A DNA stretch of 64,000 nucleotides from Kibdelosporangium persicum (GTDB lineage Bacteria; Actinomycetota; Actinomycetes; Mycobacteriales; Pseudonocardiaceae): the NCBI RefSeq assembly GCF_013280595.1, contig NZ_JAAATY010000024.1:1-64000 (forward strand). The letters run 5' to 3'. The position numbers were made by a program, and so were the translations under genes. Positions within the stretch are counted from its first letter, which is position 1, and every line of letters starts with the position of its first letter. This document shows, piece by piece, positions 8,171 through 17,111 of this stretch. A model generated the notes under the pieces. It made no database searches. It worked only from the letters and a program-made list of their open reading frames with translations, and was not told the DNA's origin.

Positions 8171-9117
8171 TGTCGCATGTGGTCGCGGTCCTGGCCTTGT
8201 CCGAGGTCATCGGCTATGACATGACCATCCCGCCGATGATCTTCGACGCCGCGGGTAAGCACTACGACGTACGCCTGTGCAGCCTCGACGGCAAGCCGGT
8301 CCAGGCGTACGGGGGCTACCGGCTGCTGCTCGACCACGGCCCCGAGGTGCTGGCCGAGGCGGACACCGTGATCATTCCCGGTACGCGGATGCGCGGCCCG
8401 CGGTACGAGGGCACACTGCCAGGCGAACTGGCCGAAGCCCTGGCGACCATCCGGCCGGGCACCCGGATGATGTCGATCTGCACCGGCGCGTTCGTGCTGG
8501 CCGCCGCCGGCTTCCTCGACGGCCGCCGCGCGACGACACATTGGCAGCACTCGCAGACGTTCCGTGAGCTGTACCCGAAGGTCCAGCTCAACGAGGACGT
8601 TTTGTTCGTCGACGACGGCGACGTGCTGACCTCGGCCGGGCTGGCCGCGGGAATCGACCTGTGCCTGCACGTGCTGCGAAACGACCACGGCAGCGAAGTG
8701 GCCAACCACGCGGCGCGCTACTGCGTGGTGCCGTCGTGGCGGGACGGCGGTCAACGCCAGTTCATCGAGCGCCCGCTGCCGGAGATCGGCGAGGCGTCCA
8801 CCGCCGCGACCCGCTCGTGGGCGCTGGAACGACTCTCCGAAAGCCTTGACCTGGACACCCTCGCCGGGCACGCCAGGATGAGCGTGCGCACGTTCAGCCG
8901 CCGGTTCCGGGCGGAAACCGGGATGAGCCCGGGCAAATGGCTGCTGCGCCAACGGCTGGAACACGCCAGGCACCTGCTGGAGAGCACGGACCTCGCGATC
9001 GACCGGGTCGCCGCGGAATCCGGCCTCGGCACGGCGGCGTCCCTGCGCCAGCACCTGCGGGTGAACCTGGGCGTGTCACCGTTGGGCTACAGGAAGGCCT
9101 TCCGGGCGCCTTCTTGA
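8170..9117 (+). CDS. GlxA/FtrA-type regulator (DJ-1/PfpI domain plus AraC DNA-binding domain)
   Basis: The 315-residue product has an N-terminal glutamine-amidotransferase-like (DJ-1/PfpI) domain at about 1-170, including the nucleophile-elbow segment [27 protein letters not shown]-terminal AraC/XylS pair of helix-turn-helix motifs spans about 220-315 ([28 protein letters not shown]). The amidotransferase domain is usually a sensor in this family. The start is taken as the ATG at 8170; an in-frame ATG at 8152 is possible. Divergent from the MFS gene. Confidence 0.88.
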   Translation: MSHVVAVLALSEVIGYDMTIPPMIFDAAGKHYDVRLCSLDGKPVQAYGGYRLLLDHGPEVLAEADTVIIPGTRMRGPRYEGTLPGELAEALATIRPGTRMMSICTGAFVLAAAGFLDGRRATTHWQHSQTFRELYPKVQLNEDVLFVDDGDVLTSAGLAAGIDLCLHVLRNDHGSEVANHAARYCVVPSWRDGGQRQFIERPLPEIGEASTAATRSWALERLSESLDLDTLAGHARMSVRTFSRRFRAETGMSPGKWLLRQRLEHARHLLESTDLAIDRVAAESGLGTAASLRQHLRVNLGVSPLGYRKAFRAPS

Positions 9118-9152
9118 GGTTGTCTCAGCCGGTGCGCCCTACGATGCGTGCC

Positions 9153-9827
9153 ATGTTCAAGCGTCTGCTGTTGCTCGGTGTGCTGGGGCTCGTCACCACC
9201 GCCGGTTGCACGTCGGAGTCGAACGAACCCGGCGGCAGTGCGTTGCCCGACGGCGCGAGCCTGCTCAAGGACGCGTCCGAGGCGATGAAACCGATCAACA
9301 GCGCCACCTTCGCGCTGAAGGTGAACGGCCAGGTGCCCGGAATCCCGGTCAAGGACGTCAGCGGCGACCTGACCAAGGCCGGCGACGCGGTCGGCAAGGC
9401 CAAGCTCGACCAGTTCGGGCAGACCTTCGAGGTCGACTTCGTGCTGTTCGCCAAGAAGCTGTACATCAAGGGCATCACCGGCTCGTGGCAGGAGTTCGGC
9501 GACGCGACGCAGATCTACGACCCGTCCGCGATCCTCGATCCGGACCGGGGCGTCGCCAGGTTGCTCGGCTCGATCCAGTCGCCGGTCACCGAGGGCACCG
9601 AGGACGTCAACGGTGTCAAGACGTACCGGGTCGCCGGCCGGGTCGGCAAGGACGTCGTCGCCGGGCTCGTGCCGAGCGTCCAGTCCGATGTGAACGTCAA
9701 GGTCTGGGTCAAGCAGGACGGCAACCACCAGCCGGTGCGCGCGCTGGTCGAACTGTCGCCCGGCAACTCCGTCGAGATCACGCTGTCCGAGGTGGACAAG
9801 CCGGTCACCGTGAACAAGCCGATCTGA
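9153..9827 (+). CDS. lprG: LprG/LppX-family lipoprotein
   Basis: The 224-residue product has a lipoprotein signal peptide (lipobox TTAGC about 15 residues in) followed by the LppX/LprAFG fold, which in mycobacteria forms a hydrophobic cavity that carries triacylated lipids and glycolipids between membrane and envelope. It is translationally coupled (TGATG) to an MFS pump, exactly as mycobacterial lprG is to the P55 pump. The start at 9153 is preferred because a -10-like TACGAT (9140-9145) would give an almost leaderless transcript; an ATG nine bases earlier is in frame. Confidence 0.85.
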   Translation: MFKRLLLLGVLGLVTTAGCTSESNEPGGSALPDGASLLKDASEAMKPINSATFALKVNGQVPGIPVKDVSGDLTKAGDAVGKAKLDQFGQTFEVDFVLFAKKLYIKGITGSWQEFGDATQIYDPSAILDPDRGVARLLGSIQSPVTEGTEDVNGVKTYRVAGRVGKDVVAGLVPSVQSDVNVKVWVKQDGNHQPVRALVELSPGNSVEITLSEVDKPVTVNKPI

Positions 9828-11344
9828 TGGTCGTTGTGGGGGTGCCCCGGAAAGGCCGCAAGGTCGCGATCGGGGCAGGGGGTCTCGCGGTCCTGCTCGG
9901 TGCGCTGGACACGTACGTCGTCGTCAGCGTGCTCAACGACATCATGCGCGACATGAACATCGCGGTGAACCGGCTTGAGCAGGCCACCCCGATCGTCACC
10001 GGGTACCTGCTCGGCTACATCGCCGCGATGCCGTTGCTCGGGCAGGCGTCCGACCGGTTCGGCAGGCGTGCGCTGCTGCAGGCGTGCCTGGTCGGGTTCA
10101 CCGCGGGCTCGATCATCACCGCCGTCGCGACGGATCTGCCGATCCTGGTCGTCGGCCGGGTCGTGCAGGGCATCGCCAGCGGCGCGCTGCTGCCCGTGAC
10201 GCTCGCGCTCGCCGCGGACCTGTGGGCCGAACGCAAACGGTCGACCGTGCTCGGCGCGGTCGGCGCGGCACAGGAACTCGGCAGCGTTCTCGGACCGATC
10301 TACGGTGTCGTGCTGGCTGTCGCGTTCGGCTCGTGGCGCGGTCTTTTCTGGGTGAACGTGCCGCTGGCGATCATCGCCATGGTCGCCATCCACTTCACGG
10401 TCCCCGGACGGGACAAGCAGGGCGCGGCACCGGCCAAGGTGGACATCACCGGCGGCGTGCTGCTGGCGGTCACGCTCGGGCTGGCGGTCGTCGGGTTGTA
10501 CAACCCCGATCCGCAGCGTGCGGTCCTGCCGCCGTGGGGCATTCCCGTGCTGATCGGTGCCGTCGTGGCGTTGGTGGCGTTCCTCGCGTGGGAGAAGTTC
10601 GCCCGGACCAAGCTGATCGACCCGTCCGGTGTCCGGATGGGGCCGTTCCTCGCCGCTCTGGGCGCGTCCGTCGCCGCGGGTGCCGCGCTCATGGTGACGC
10701 TGGTCAACGTCGAACTGATCGCCCAGACGCTGCTCGGCAAGGACCGGACCGGCGCGGTCTTCCTGCTGGTGCGCTTCCTGGTCGCGTTGCCCGTCGGCGC
10801 GGTGCTGGGTGGCTGGCTGGCGAGCCGGATCGGTGACCGCTGGGTGGCGTTCGGCGGCCTGCTCATCGCCGCCGCCGGCTACCTGCTGGTCTCCGGCTGG
10901 CCGGTCGACGTGCTGGCCGCGCGGCACGACCTCGGGCTGGTCTCGCTGCCGCGGCTGGACACCGACCTGGTGATCGCCGGCCTCGGGCTTGGACTGGTGA
11001 TTGGACCGCTCTCCTCGGCGGTGTTACGCGTTGTACCCGCGGCGCAACACGGCGTGGCGTCCGCGGCTGTCGTGGTGGCCAGGATGACCGGCATGCTCGT
11101 CGGTGTGGCTGCCCTCACAGCCTGGGGTCTTTACCGGTTCCACAGCCTGACCGCGGACCTCGACACGCCGCTGCCGTTCGGCAAGACGAAGGAGCAGTTC
11201 GACGCCGAAGCCGCCGAGTACAAGGCGAAACTGTTCGGCGCGCTGAACACCGAGTACAGCGAGATCTTCCTGATCACGTCGGTGATCTGCCTGCTCGGAG
11301 CCCTGCTCGCGCTGGGTGCGGGTGCCACCCGCCGGCACGATTGA
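9827..11344 (+). CDS. P55-like MFS efflux/lipid export pump
   Basis: The 505-residue, 14-helix-class MFS protein has the loop 2-3 motif [10 protein letters not shown] and an early acidic residue in helix 1 (GALDTYVV). The gene overlaps the lprG-like gene by one base. In Mycobacterium the equivalent pair exports triacylglycerides and confers drug tolerance; the same partnership is inferred here. A long periplasmic-type insert is present before the last helix (about residues 435-475). Confidence 0.87.
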   Translation: MVVVGVPRKGRKVAIGAGGLAVLLGALDTYVVVSVLNDIMRDMNIAVNRLEQATPIVTGYLLGYIAAMPLLGQASDRFGRRALLQACLVGFTAGSIITAVATDLPILVVGRVVQGIASGALLPVTLALAADLWAERKRSTVLGAVGAAQELGSVLGPIYGVVLAVAFGSWRGLFWVNVPLAIIAMVAIHFTVPGRDKQGAAPAKVDITGGVLLAVTLGLAVVGLYNPDPQRAVLPPWGIPVLIGAVVALVAFLAWEKFARTKLIDPSGVRMGPFLAALGASVAAGAALMVTLVNVELIAQTLLGKDRTGAVFLLVRFLVALPVGAVLGGWLASRIGDRWVAFGGLLIAAAGYLLVSGWPVDVLAARHDLGLVSLPRLDTDLVIAGLGLGLVIGPLSSAVLRVVPAAQHGVASAAVVVARMTGMLVGVAALTAWGLYRFHSLTADLDTPLPFGKTKEQFDAEAAEYKAKLFGALNTEYSEIFLITSVICLLGALLALGAGATRRHD

Positions 11345-11392
11345 GGTCGATCGTGGATTGCGAAGGCGCGGCGATTAAGAGACCCTTCAAAT

Positions 11393-11728
11393 GTGACCGA
11401 GCAACGGGTCGTACTGAATCTAGACGAAGCCGGCGTGGCGGTTGATCTGCCCCGGCTGGACAATGCGCAGGATCTGGTCCAGGAAGTGGCGTATCGCCCG
11501 GTGGATTTCCGCGACGACGATCTGCCTTCCGCCTTGGAACGGTCGGCAGCCTGGCTACGGAAAGCCGAGCAGTGGCTCGGCGAGCCAGTGGACGTCCTCG
11601 CCATCCACCTGGACTACGACGACAGTGGAGACGCGCCGTACTACGAGGTCAAGTTGTTGTGCAACGACGAGGACCTCGCCGGTGCGCCGATCGCCGTCCG
11701 GGAACAGCAACGGCGCGCCTCTCCCTGA
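11393..11728 (+). CDS. hypothetical protein, 111 residues
   Basis: An acidic soluble protein with no recognised domain, starting with GTG. The sequence mixes predicted helices (LPSALERSAAWLRKAEQWL) with strands (VDVLAIHLDYDD, YYEVKLLC). Codon use matches a genuine high-GC gene. It stands alone between the P55-like gene and a small gene. I do not recognise it. Confidence 0.6.
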   Translation: MTEQRVVLNLDEAGVAVDLPRLDNAQDLVQEVAYRPVDFRDDDLPSALERSAAWLRKAEQWLGEPVDVLAIHLDYDDSGDAPYYEVKLLCNDEDLAGAPIAVREQQRRASP

Positions 11729-11756
11729 AGCGGCACTCTGCGGGGCGGCTCGGCGC

Positions 11757-11762
11757 TAGAAT
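11757..11762 (+). promoter_or_regulatory. possible -10 element TAGAAT
   Basis: A good -10 hexamer sits about 29 bases before the small gene at 11791. No clear -35 was found. It mildly supports that gene being transcribed. Confidence 0.3.
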
Positions 11763-11790
11763 CGGTGGAGTAACGCGCTGCTGATCAAGG

Positions 11791-11979
11791 ATGTGCGCCA
11801 TTACCCCACCGAACGATCTCTTCAGCCACGCCAACGCCGACGACGCGGGTGCCGCGCCACGGGCGGAAGGCAAAGCCTCCCATCAGAACCTCTTCAGCCA
11901 GCAACCGCAGGAATCGACCGGAACCGAGGTTGCGCGGCCGAAATCGTTGCCGCGCAACCCGTTCCAGCTGCCGTCCTAG
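11791..11979 (+). CDS. possible small protein, 62 residues
   Basis: A short open frame with two similar segments (NDLFSHA and QNLFSQQ) and a basic, proline-containing end. There is no strong ribosome site, but a -10-like TAGAAT lies upstream. Its stop overlaps the stop of the convergent lipoprotein gene on a shared CTAG. The family is unknown and the call is tentative. Confidence 0.4.
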   Translation: MCAITPPNDLFSHANADDAGAAPRAEGKASHQNLFSQQPQESTGTEVARPKSLPRNPFQLPS

Positions 11980-12938
11980 AGCAGCATCCTGCCGGGGTCG
12001 ACGTCCTCGGTCAGCATCCCGTTCGCCTTCATCAGCGTCACAACACCTTTCAGGCGCTCGACGTCGATGCCGCTGGGGTACAGGCCGAGCCGGAGCACCC
12101 CGGCGATGGACGGGTCCACCTTCGCGTAGCCGGTGACGACGCTCTGCACTTCCGCTGTGTCACCCGCGTCCCGCTGCGCCCTGACCAGCGCGCGCCGGAA
12201 GGCGTCGACCGTCTTCGGGTTCTGCTGTGCGAACTTCGCGCTCGTGGCGTACCCCGCGATGGGCAGATCGGTGGCCTCTCCGGTGATCGTGTCCAGCACC
12301 GGCACCGCGCCGATCTCCCGGACCGCCCGCGTGATGAACGGCTCGACCAGCAGCGCGGCCTCGATGTCCTTGCGCTGCAACGCGGCCTGCATGTCCGGGA
12401 ACGCCATCTCGGTGAACTGCACGGTGTTCGCGTCCGCGCCCTTGGCCTTCATCGCCGCCCGCACCGCCAGTTCGGCGACGTTGGCCCGGGTGTTCACGCC
12501 GACCTTCCTGCCCGCCAGGTCCGCCGGTGTCTTCACGGCCGAGTCCGGTGTGGTCATCACGAGGAACATGTCCGGCCTGCCGCGGTAGGCGTCGGCGACG
12601 AGCTTGAGGTCGGCCACGCCCTTGGCCTGCGCGGCGAGGAACGAGACCCAGTTGCCGAAGGTCACGTCCAGCTCGCCGTTCACCAGCCCGGGGATGCCCG
12701 CGGCGCCGCCCTGGATCGACTTGAGCTCGACTTCGACGCCCTCGTCGCGGAAGTAGCCCTTCTTGATCGCGATGTGCACCGGCGCGATGTCGATGATCGG
12801 CACCACGCCCAGCCGGACCTTGGCCTGTTCGACGCCCGGCGTCGCCGGTTGCTCACCGGACAACAAGCCACAGCCGGAAACCGTCGTGATGAGCGTGGCG
12901 GCGAGTGCGCCGACGAACGCGCGGCGTGGGCGAGTCAT
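11976..12938 (-). CDS. substrate-binding lipoprotein of a nitrate/sulfonate/taurine-type ABC transporter
   Basis: The 320-residue product has a lipoprotein signal (lipobox VSGC, Cys at about 23) and an SsuA/NMT1-like periplasmic-binding fold (RLGVVPIIDIAPVHIAIKKGYF near the mature N-terminus, GRKVGVNTRANVAELAV in the middle). It should capture a small organic ligand for an ABC importer. No permease or ATPase gene adjoins it, so it either works with components encoded elsewhere or is an orphan. The start is placed at the ATG that begins a proper signal peptide; the frame extends further upstream without one. Confidence 0.8.
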   Translation of the reverse strand: MTRPRRAFVGALAATLITTVSGCGLLSGEQPATPGVEQAKVRLGVVPIIDIAPVHIAIKKGYFRDEGVEVELKSIQGGAAGIPGLVNGELDVTFGNWVSFLAAQAKGVADLKLVADAYRGRPDMFLVMTTPDSAVKTPADLAGRKVGVNTRANVAELAVRAAMKAKGADANTVQFTEMAFPDMQAALQRKDIEAALLVEPFITRAVREIGAVPVLDTITGEATDLPIAGYATSAKFAQQNPKTVDAFRRALVRAQRDAGDTAEVQSVVTGYAKVDPSIAGVLRLGLYPSGIDVERLKGVVTLMKANGMLTEDVDPGRMLL

Positions 12939-12997
12939 GCGCACAGGATGGCACGCACCAGCGTGGCCGACCAGCTTCTTCACGCTCCAATGAAGAC

Positions 12998-14596
12998 TCA
13001 AGAGCACTTCATGCCTTCCCCGGGGAGTTTCAGCTCGATCAGGTATGCCGCGCCCGCATCGTCGACGCAGTCGTTGTCACCCAGGAACGCGGTGTGGCTG
13101 TTCGTCTCCACCGTCAACAGGCTCGCACCGAGCGCCTTGGCCAGTCGCACGCCCGCCTCGTAGGGCGTGGCCGGGTCACCGGTCGACGAGATCACCAGAA
13201 CCTGGGGCAGCCCGGGAACCTTGGGCTCATGTGGCTGACTGGTGCTGGGCACCGGCCAGAACGCGCATTCGTCCAGCGCGGCGACGACCTCGTCGTCGTT
13301 CAGCGGGCTCGTCGGCACGCCCTCCCGGAGGCGGCGCGCCTGCTCCTCCACCACCGCACGGTCCTTGATCTGTGGGTCGTCGACGCAGTGCACGGCGGTG
13401 AACACGTCATGGATGTTGGAGTACTTGCCGTCCGGGCCACGGCCCAGGTACACGTCGGCCAACTGCAGCAGCGTGGTGCCGTCCGTCCCGGTCAGGTGGA
13501 CGAGTCCCTCTTCCAGCAGACTCCACGTCTCCTCGCTGTAGAGGCACAGCGCCACCGCCGTCATGGCGTCCGAATAGGACAGCTGACGGGCGCCCACGGG
13601 TATCGGATTGGCCTTCAACGGCTCCAGCATCGCGTCGAGCTTCGCCTCCGCCTGCGCGGCGTCCCGGCCGAGCGGACAGGTCTGTTTGGTCACGCAGGCG
13701 GCCGCGAACGCGTCGAAGGCCTTCTTGAACCCGTTGGCCTGCCCGATGGCACTGGTCGTCCGGTCGGCGGTCGGGTCGACCGCGCCGTCGAGCACGAGCG
13801 CGCGGACGTTACCGGGAAAGGCTTCCGCGTAGGCGGTGCCGATCCTGGTGCCGTACGAGAAGCCGACGTAGTTGAGCTTCCGCTCGCCCAGCACGGACCG
13901 CAGCACGTCCATGTCCTTGACGACGTCCCGCGTCCCGACGTTCGCCAGCACGTCGGCGCCGGTGTTGGCGGCGCACTTCTCGGCGTACGCCTTGTTGTCC
14001 TTCTCTTCCTCGGCAACGGCTTGCGGGCCGGTCAGCGGCGGCTCCACCCGCTCGGCGTCCTTCTCCGCGTCGGACAGGCACTTCACCGCCGGTTCACTCG
14101 ATCCGACGCCCCGGGGGTCGAACCCGACCAGATCGAACCGCTCGGACAGTGGATCATCCCACCTCTCGCGGGTGAGGGCCGCCGCGGCCACCATGCCGGA
14201 CTGGCCAGGACCGCCCGGATTCATCACCAGCGCGCCGATCCGGGCCGCGGGACTGCCCGCTTCCTTGCGCAGCAAGCCGATGCTGATCTCACGGCCGTCC
14301 GGTTTCGCGTAGTCGAGTGGTACCCGCAGTTTCGCGCACCGCAGGTCTTCATCGTCGTACAGTGCTTCGCTGTCGGCGTCTGTGGCGTAGTCCGCACAAG
14401 CCTCCCACTTCAAGGGCTGCGCGTAGAACCTGTCCAGTCCAGGCGGAACCGGACCGACCGGCCCGGACGCCCCGGCACCGACCGGTGTTCCGGGCACGAC
14501 CGCGGAACAAGCGGTCAGCGCGAGCAGTGTGGCCACCCCCAGCGCTCCGATTCCCCTGGCACGGCGCACGTTTCCCAGATCGGGCGATAACGGCAT
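12998..14596 (-). CDS. Hip1/CaeA-like exported alpha/beta hydrolase (tripeptidyl-aminopeptidase family), copy 1
   Basis: The 532-residue lipoprotein has its lipobox at LTAC (Cys30). The oxyanion segment is NPGGPGQSG (126-134), the nucleophile elbow GFSYG has Ser247, and the acid and base are Asp474 (GDPATPY) and His501 (SHTAF). The family cleaves peptides from protein N-termini; mycobacterial Hip1 is a cell-envelope serine protease. It is a paralogue of the gene at 15409, with catalytic residues at the same positions. In Mycobacterium the equivalent tandem pair also lies near glnA2 and panB. Its 5' end faces the methyltransferase gene head to head. Confidence 0.87.
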   Translation of the reverse strand: MPLSPDLGNVRRARGIGALGVATLLALTACSAVVPGTPVGAGASGPVGPVPPGLDRFYAQPLKWEACADYATDADSEALYDDEDLRCAKLRVPLDYAKPDGREISIGLLRKEAGSPAARIGALVMNPGGPGQSGMVAAAALTRERWDDPLSERFDLVGFDPRGVGSSEPAVKCLSDAEKDAERVEPPLTGPQAVAEEEKDNKAYAEKCAANTGADVLANVGTRDVVKDMDVLRSVLGERKLNYVGFSYGTRIGTAYAEAFPGNVRALVLDGAVDPTADRTTSAIGQANGFKKAFDAFAAACVTKQTCPLGRDAAQAEAKLDAMLEPLKANPIPVGARQLSYSDAMTAVALCLYSEETWSLLEEGLVHLTGTDGTTLLQLADVYLGRGPDGKYSNIHDVFTAVHCVDDPQIKDRAVVEEQARRLREGVPTSPLNDDEVVAALDECAFWPVPSTSQPHEPKVPGLPQVLVISSTGDPATPYEAGVRLAKALGASLLTVETNSHTAFLGDNDCVDDAGAAYLIELKLPGEGMKCS

Positions 14597-14663
14597 TTCG
14601 TTACGATTCCTTGCCTGGCCGGGAGAACGGCCGGATCGGGGCGGCTGTGCCAGGATGGGCCGC

Positions 14664-15401
14664 ATGCCCGCCCTTCCCAAGAGTTCCGCCGAAGTCGCCG
14701 ACGGGCCCGTGGCCAACGACTACGACAGTTTCGCCGAGGCGTACACGGCCGAGACCGATGCCAACCTCATCAACGGCTATTACGCGCGGCCGGCGATCCT
14801 GAACCTGGCGGGGGACGTCGCCGGCAGGCGGATTCTCGACGCCGGCTGCGGTTCGGGCCCGCTGTTCGCGGCGCTGCGCGACCGGGGCGCCGTCGTGACC
14901 GGCTTCGACTCCAGCGCCAAGATGGTCGAACTGGCCCGGCAGCGGCTCGGCGCCGACGCGGCGCTGAGCGTCGCCGATCTGGGCAGCCCGCTGCCGTTTC
15001 CCGACGGCGCGTTCGACGACGTGGTCGCGTCGCTGGTCCTGCACTACCTGGAGGACTGGGCCGCGCCGCTGGCGGAGCTGCGGCGCGTGCTCAGGCCCGG
15101 CGGACGGCTGATCATGTCGGTCAACCACCCGATCGTCTACAAGCTGTTCTATCCCCAGGCCGACTACTTCGCGACCGTCAGGTTCGCCGAGGAGTACACC
15201 TTCGACGGGCAGAAGGCCGTGCTCGCGTACTGGCACCGGCCGCTGCACGCGATGACCGACGCCTTCACCGCGGCCGGTTTCCGGACGGCCGTCATCAGCG
15301 AACCGCCGCCGGCACCGGGCGCCCACGAGCGGTTCCCCGACGAACTCGGGGACAGGCATGCCTTCCTGAGCTTCCTGTTCTTCGTGCTGGAAGCGGTCTG
15401 A
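14664..15401 (+). CDS. class I SAM-dependent methyltransferase
   Basis: The 245-residue product has a Rossmann SAM-binding core with motif I ILDAGCGSGPLFAAL at about 55-69, an acidic residue ending strand 2 (GFDSSAKMV), and LSVADLGSPLPFPDGAFDDVV as motif II/III (Methyltransf_11 type). The substrate is unknown. The start at 14664 has an AGGA element nine bases upstream; an ATG nine bases earlier is also in frame. It is sandwiched between two paralogous hydrolase genes on the opposite strand. Confidence 0.83.
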   Translation: MPALPKSSAEVADGPVANDYDSFAEAYTAETDANLINGYYARPAILNLAGDVAGRRILDAGCGSGPLFAALRDRGAVVTGFDSSAKMVELARQRLGADAALSVADLGSPLPFPDGAFDDVVASLVLHYLEDWAAPLAELRRVLRPGGRLIMSVNHPIVYKLFYPQADYFATVRFAEEYTFDGQKAVLAYWHRPLHAMTDAFTAAGFRTAVISEPPPAPGAHERFPDELGDRHAFLSFLFFVLEAV

Positions 15402-15408
15402 CCGCCGC

Positions 15409-17010
15409 TCACCCATCGCACGTGGTCCCGGCCGGTGGCACGGTCAGATCGACCAGGTACGCGATGCCCGCGTCGTCGACACACCGGTTTCCTTGCAGGA
15501 ACGCGGTGTGCTGCGTCGCCTCGTACGTCACCAGCGCGCCGCCGAGCGCCTTGGCCAGGTTCACGCCCGCCTGGTACGGCGTCGCCGGGTCACCTGTGGT
15601 CGAGACCACCAGAACCGGTGGCAGACCTTGGATTTTCGGCAAGTGCGGCTCGGAAGTGTTGGGCACCGGCCAGAAAGCACACGCGTCCAGTGCGGAACTG
15701 GTCGGACGGCCGTCGTCGAGGAACGGCGCCACCTGCTTGTAGCGCTCCTGTGCCTGGACGACCAGCGTCTTGTCGGTGACACGCTGGTCGTCGACGCAAC
15801 GCACGGCCGTGAACGCGTCCTGGGTGGTGGAGTAACGGCCGTCCTGGCCACGTTCGAAATAGGTGTCCGCGAGCAGCATCAACGTCTGGGCGCGTTGCCG
15901 CTTCAAGTCGCCGAGGCCCTTGTTCAACGTGTCCCACAGTTCTTCGGCGTAGAGCGCCTGGATGACCGCGGTCGTCGCGTCGGAGTAGGAGAGTTTGCGG
16001 CCGCCCTCGCCGAGGTCCACCGGCCGGTCGATCAACGGCCGCACCAGGTTCCAGTAGTTCGGCAGCACCTGCGCGGGGTCCTGGCCGAGCGCGCAGTCCG
16101 GGCGCTGCACGCACCACTGCGTGAACGCGTCGAAGGCCTTCTGGAAACCCTCGCCCTGCGCGACGAGCTCCTCGACCACGTTCTGCTCGGGGTCGAGCGC
16201 TCCGTCGAGCACCAGCGCGCGCACGTTCCGCGGGAACGTCTCGGCGTACGTCGTGCCGAGCCGGGTGCCGTAGGAGTAGCCGAGATACGACAACTTCTCG
16301 TCACCCAGCACGGACCGCAGCACGTCCATGTCCTTCACGACGTCCCGCGTGCCCATGCTGGCCAGCAACGCGGCGCCGTCACCAGTCCGTTCGACGCATT
16401 TGCGCGCGTAGTCGCGCTGCTCCGCCTCGACCTTGGCCACGCCCTGCGGCGAGGCGTCCAGTTCGTCGTCCTCGGCCCGTTCGGCGTCGCGCTCCTGGTC
16501 GGTCAGGCATCTGATCGCGGGTTCACTCGACCCGACGCCACGGGGGTCGAACCCGACGAAGTCGAAGCGCCTGCCCAGCTCGGTGTCCTTGGCCTGGCTC
16601 GCCGACCGGATCGCGGTGCCGAGACCGGACGCGCCCGGACCGCCCGGATTGACCAGCAACGAGCCGATCCGGCGGCTGGGATCGGTCGCGGCCACCCGCA
16701 GCAGGCCGAGGGTGGCGGTCGCGCCGCCCGGATTGGCGTAGTCGAGGGGCACGGTCAGCCGCGCACACCGCGCGCCGGGGTCCTTGAAGGTGTCCCGGTC
16801 GCCGGCGGTCCGGGCGAAGGGGGCACAGTCACCCCAGGTCAGCGACTGGCCGTAGAACCTCTCCATTCCTGCGGGTACCGTCCCCTTCGGCCCCCGTTGT
16901 TCCGTGGAGGACGGCACAACGGGCGCTCCGGTGGACGAAGTGCAGGCCGCAGACGCTGCGACCAGCATGGATACGAGGGAGAATCGCCACGTACGGCCGC
17001 TCAATGTCAC
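15409..17010 (-). CDS. Hip1/CaeA-like exported alpha/beta hydrolase, copy 2
   Basis: The 533-residue lipoprotein has its signal lipobox at SAAC (Cys23). The catalytic set is Ser246 (GYSYG), Asp474 (GDPATPY) and His501 (QHTAF), with oxyanion segment NPGGPGASG. It is clearly homologous along its whole length to the gene at 12998, so the pair arose by duplication; a methyltransferase gene now separates them. A role in trimming exported proteins or peptides at the cell envelope is inferred from Hip1. The start is a GTG. Confidence 0.87.
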   Translation of the reverse strand: MTLSGRTWRFSLVSMLVAASAACTSSTGAPVVPSSTEQRGPKGTVPAGMERFYGQSLTWGDCAPFARTAGDRDTFKDPGARCARLTVPLDYANPGGATATLGLLRVAATDPSRRIGSLLVNPGGPGASGLGTAIRSASQAKDTELGRRFDFVGFDPRGVGSSEPAIRCLTDQERDAERAEDDELDASPQGVAKVEAEQRDYARKCVERTGDGAALLASMGTRDVVKDMDVLRSVLGDEKLSYLGYSYGTRLGTTYAETFPRNVRALVLDGALDPEQNVVEELVAQGEGFQKAFDAFTQWCVQRPDCALGQDPAQVLPNYWNLVRPLIDRPVDLGEGGRKLSYSDATTAVIQALYAEELWDTLNKGLGDLKRQRAQTLMLLADTYFERGQDGRYSTTQDAFTAVRCVDDQRVTDKTLVVQAQERYKQVAPFLDDGRPTSSALDACAFWPVPNTSEPHLPKIQGLPPVLVVSTTGDPATPYQAGVNLAKALGGALVTYEATQHTAFLQGNRCVDDAGIAYLVDLTVPPAGTTCDG

Positions 17011-17111
17011 ATCTCGATAGTGCCATTGGGGCGAATGACGGGCCGGGCGGAACTCGACATGAACACCGTCGCGTTAAGGCTGTGCGTGCCCTGTGATGCT
17101 GGAGGTGCCTG

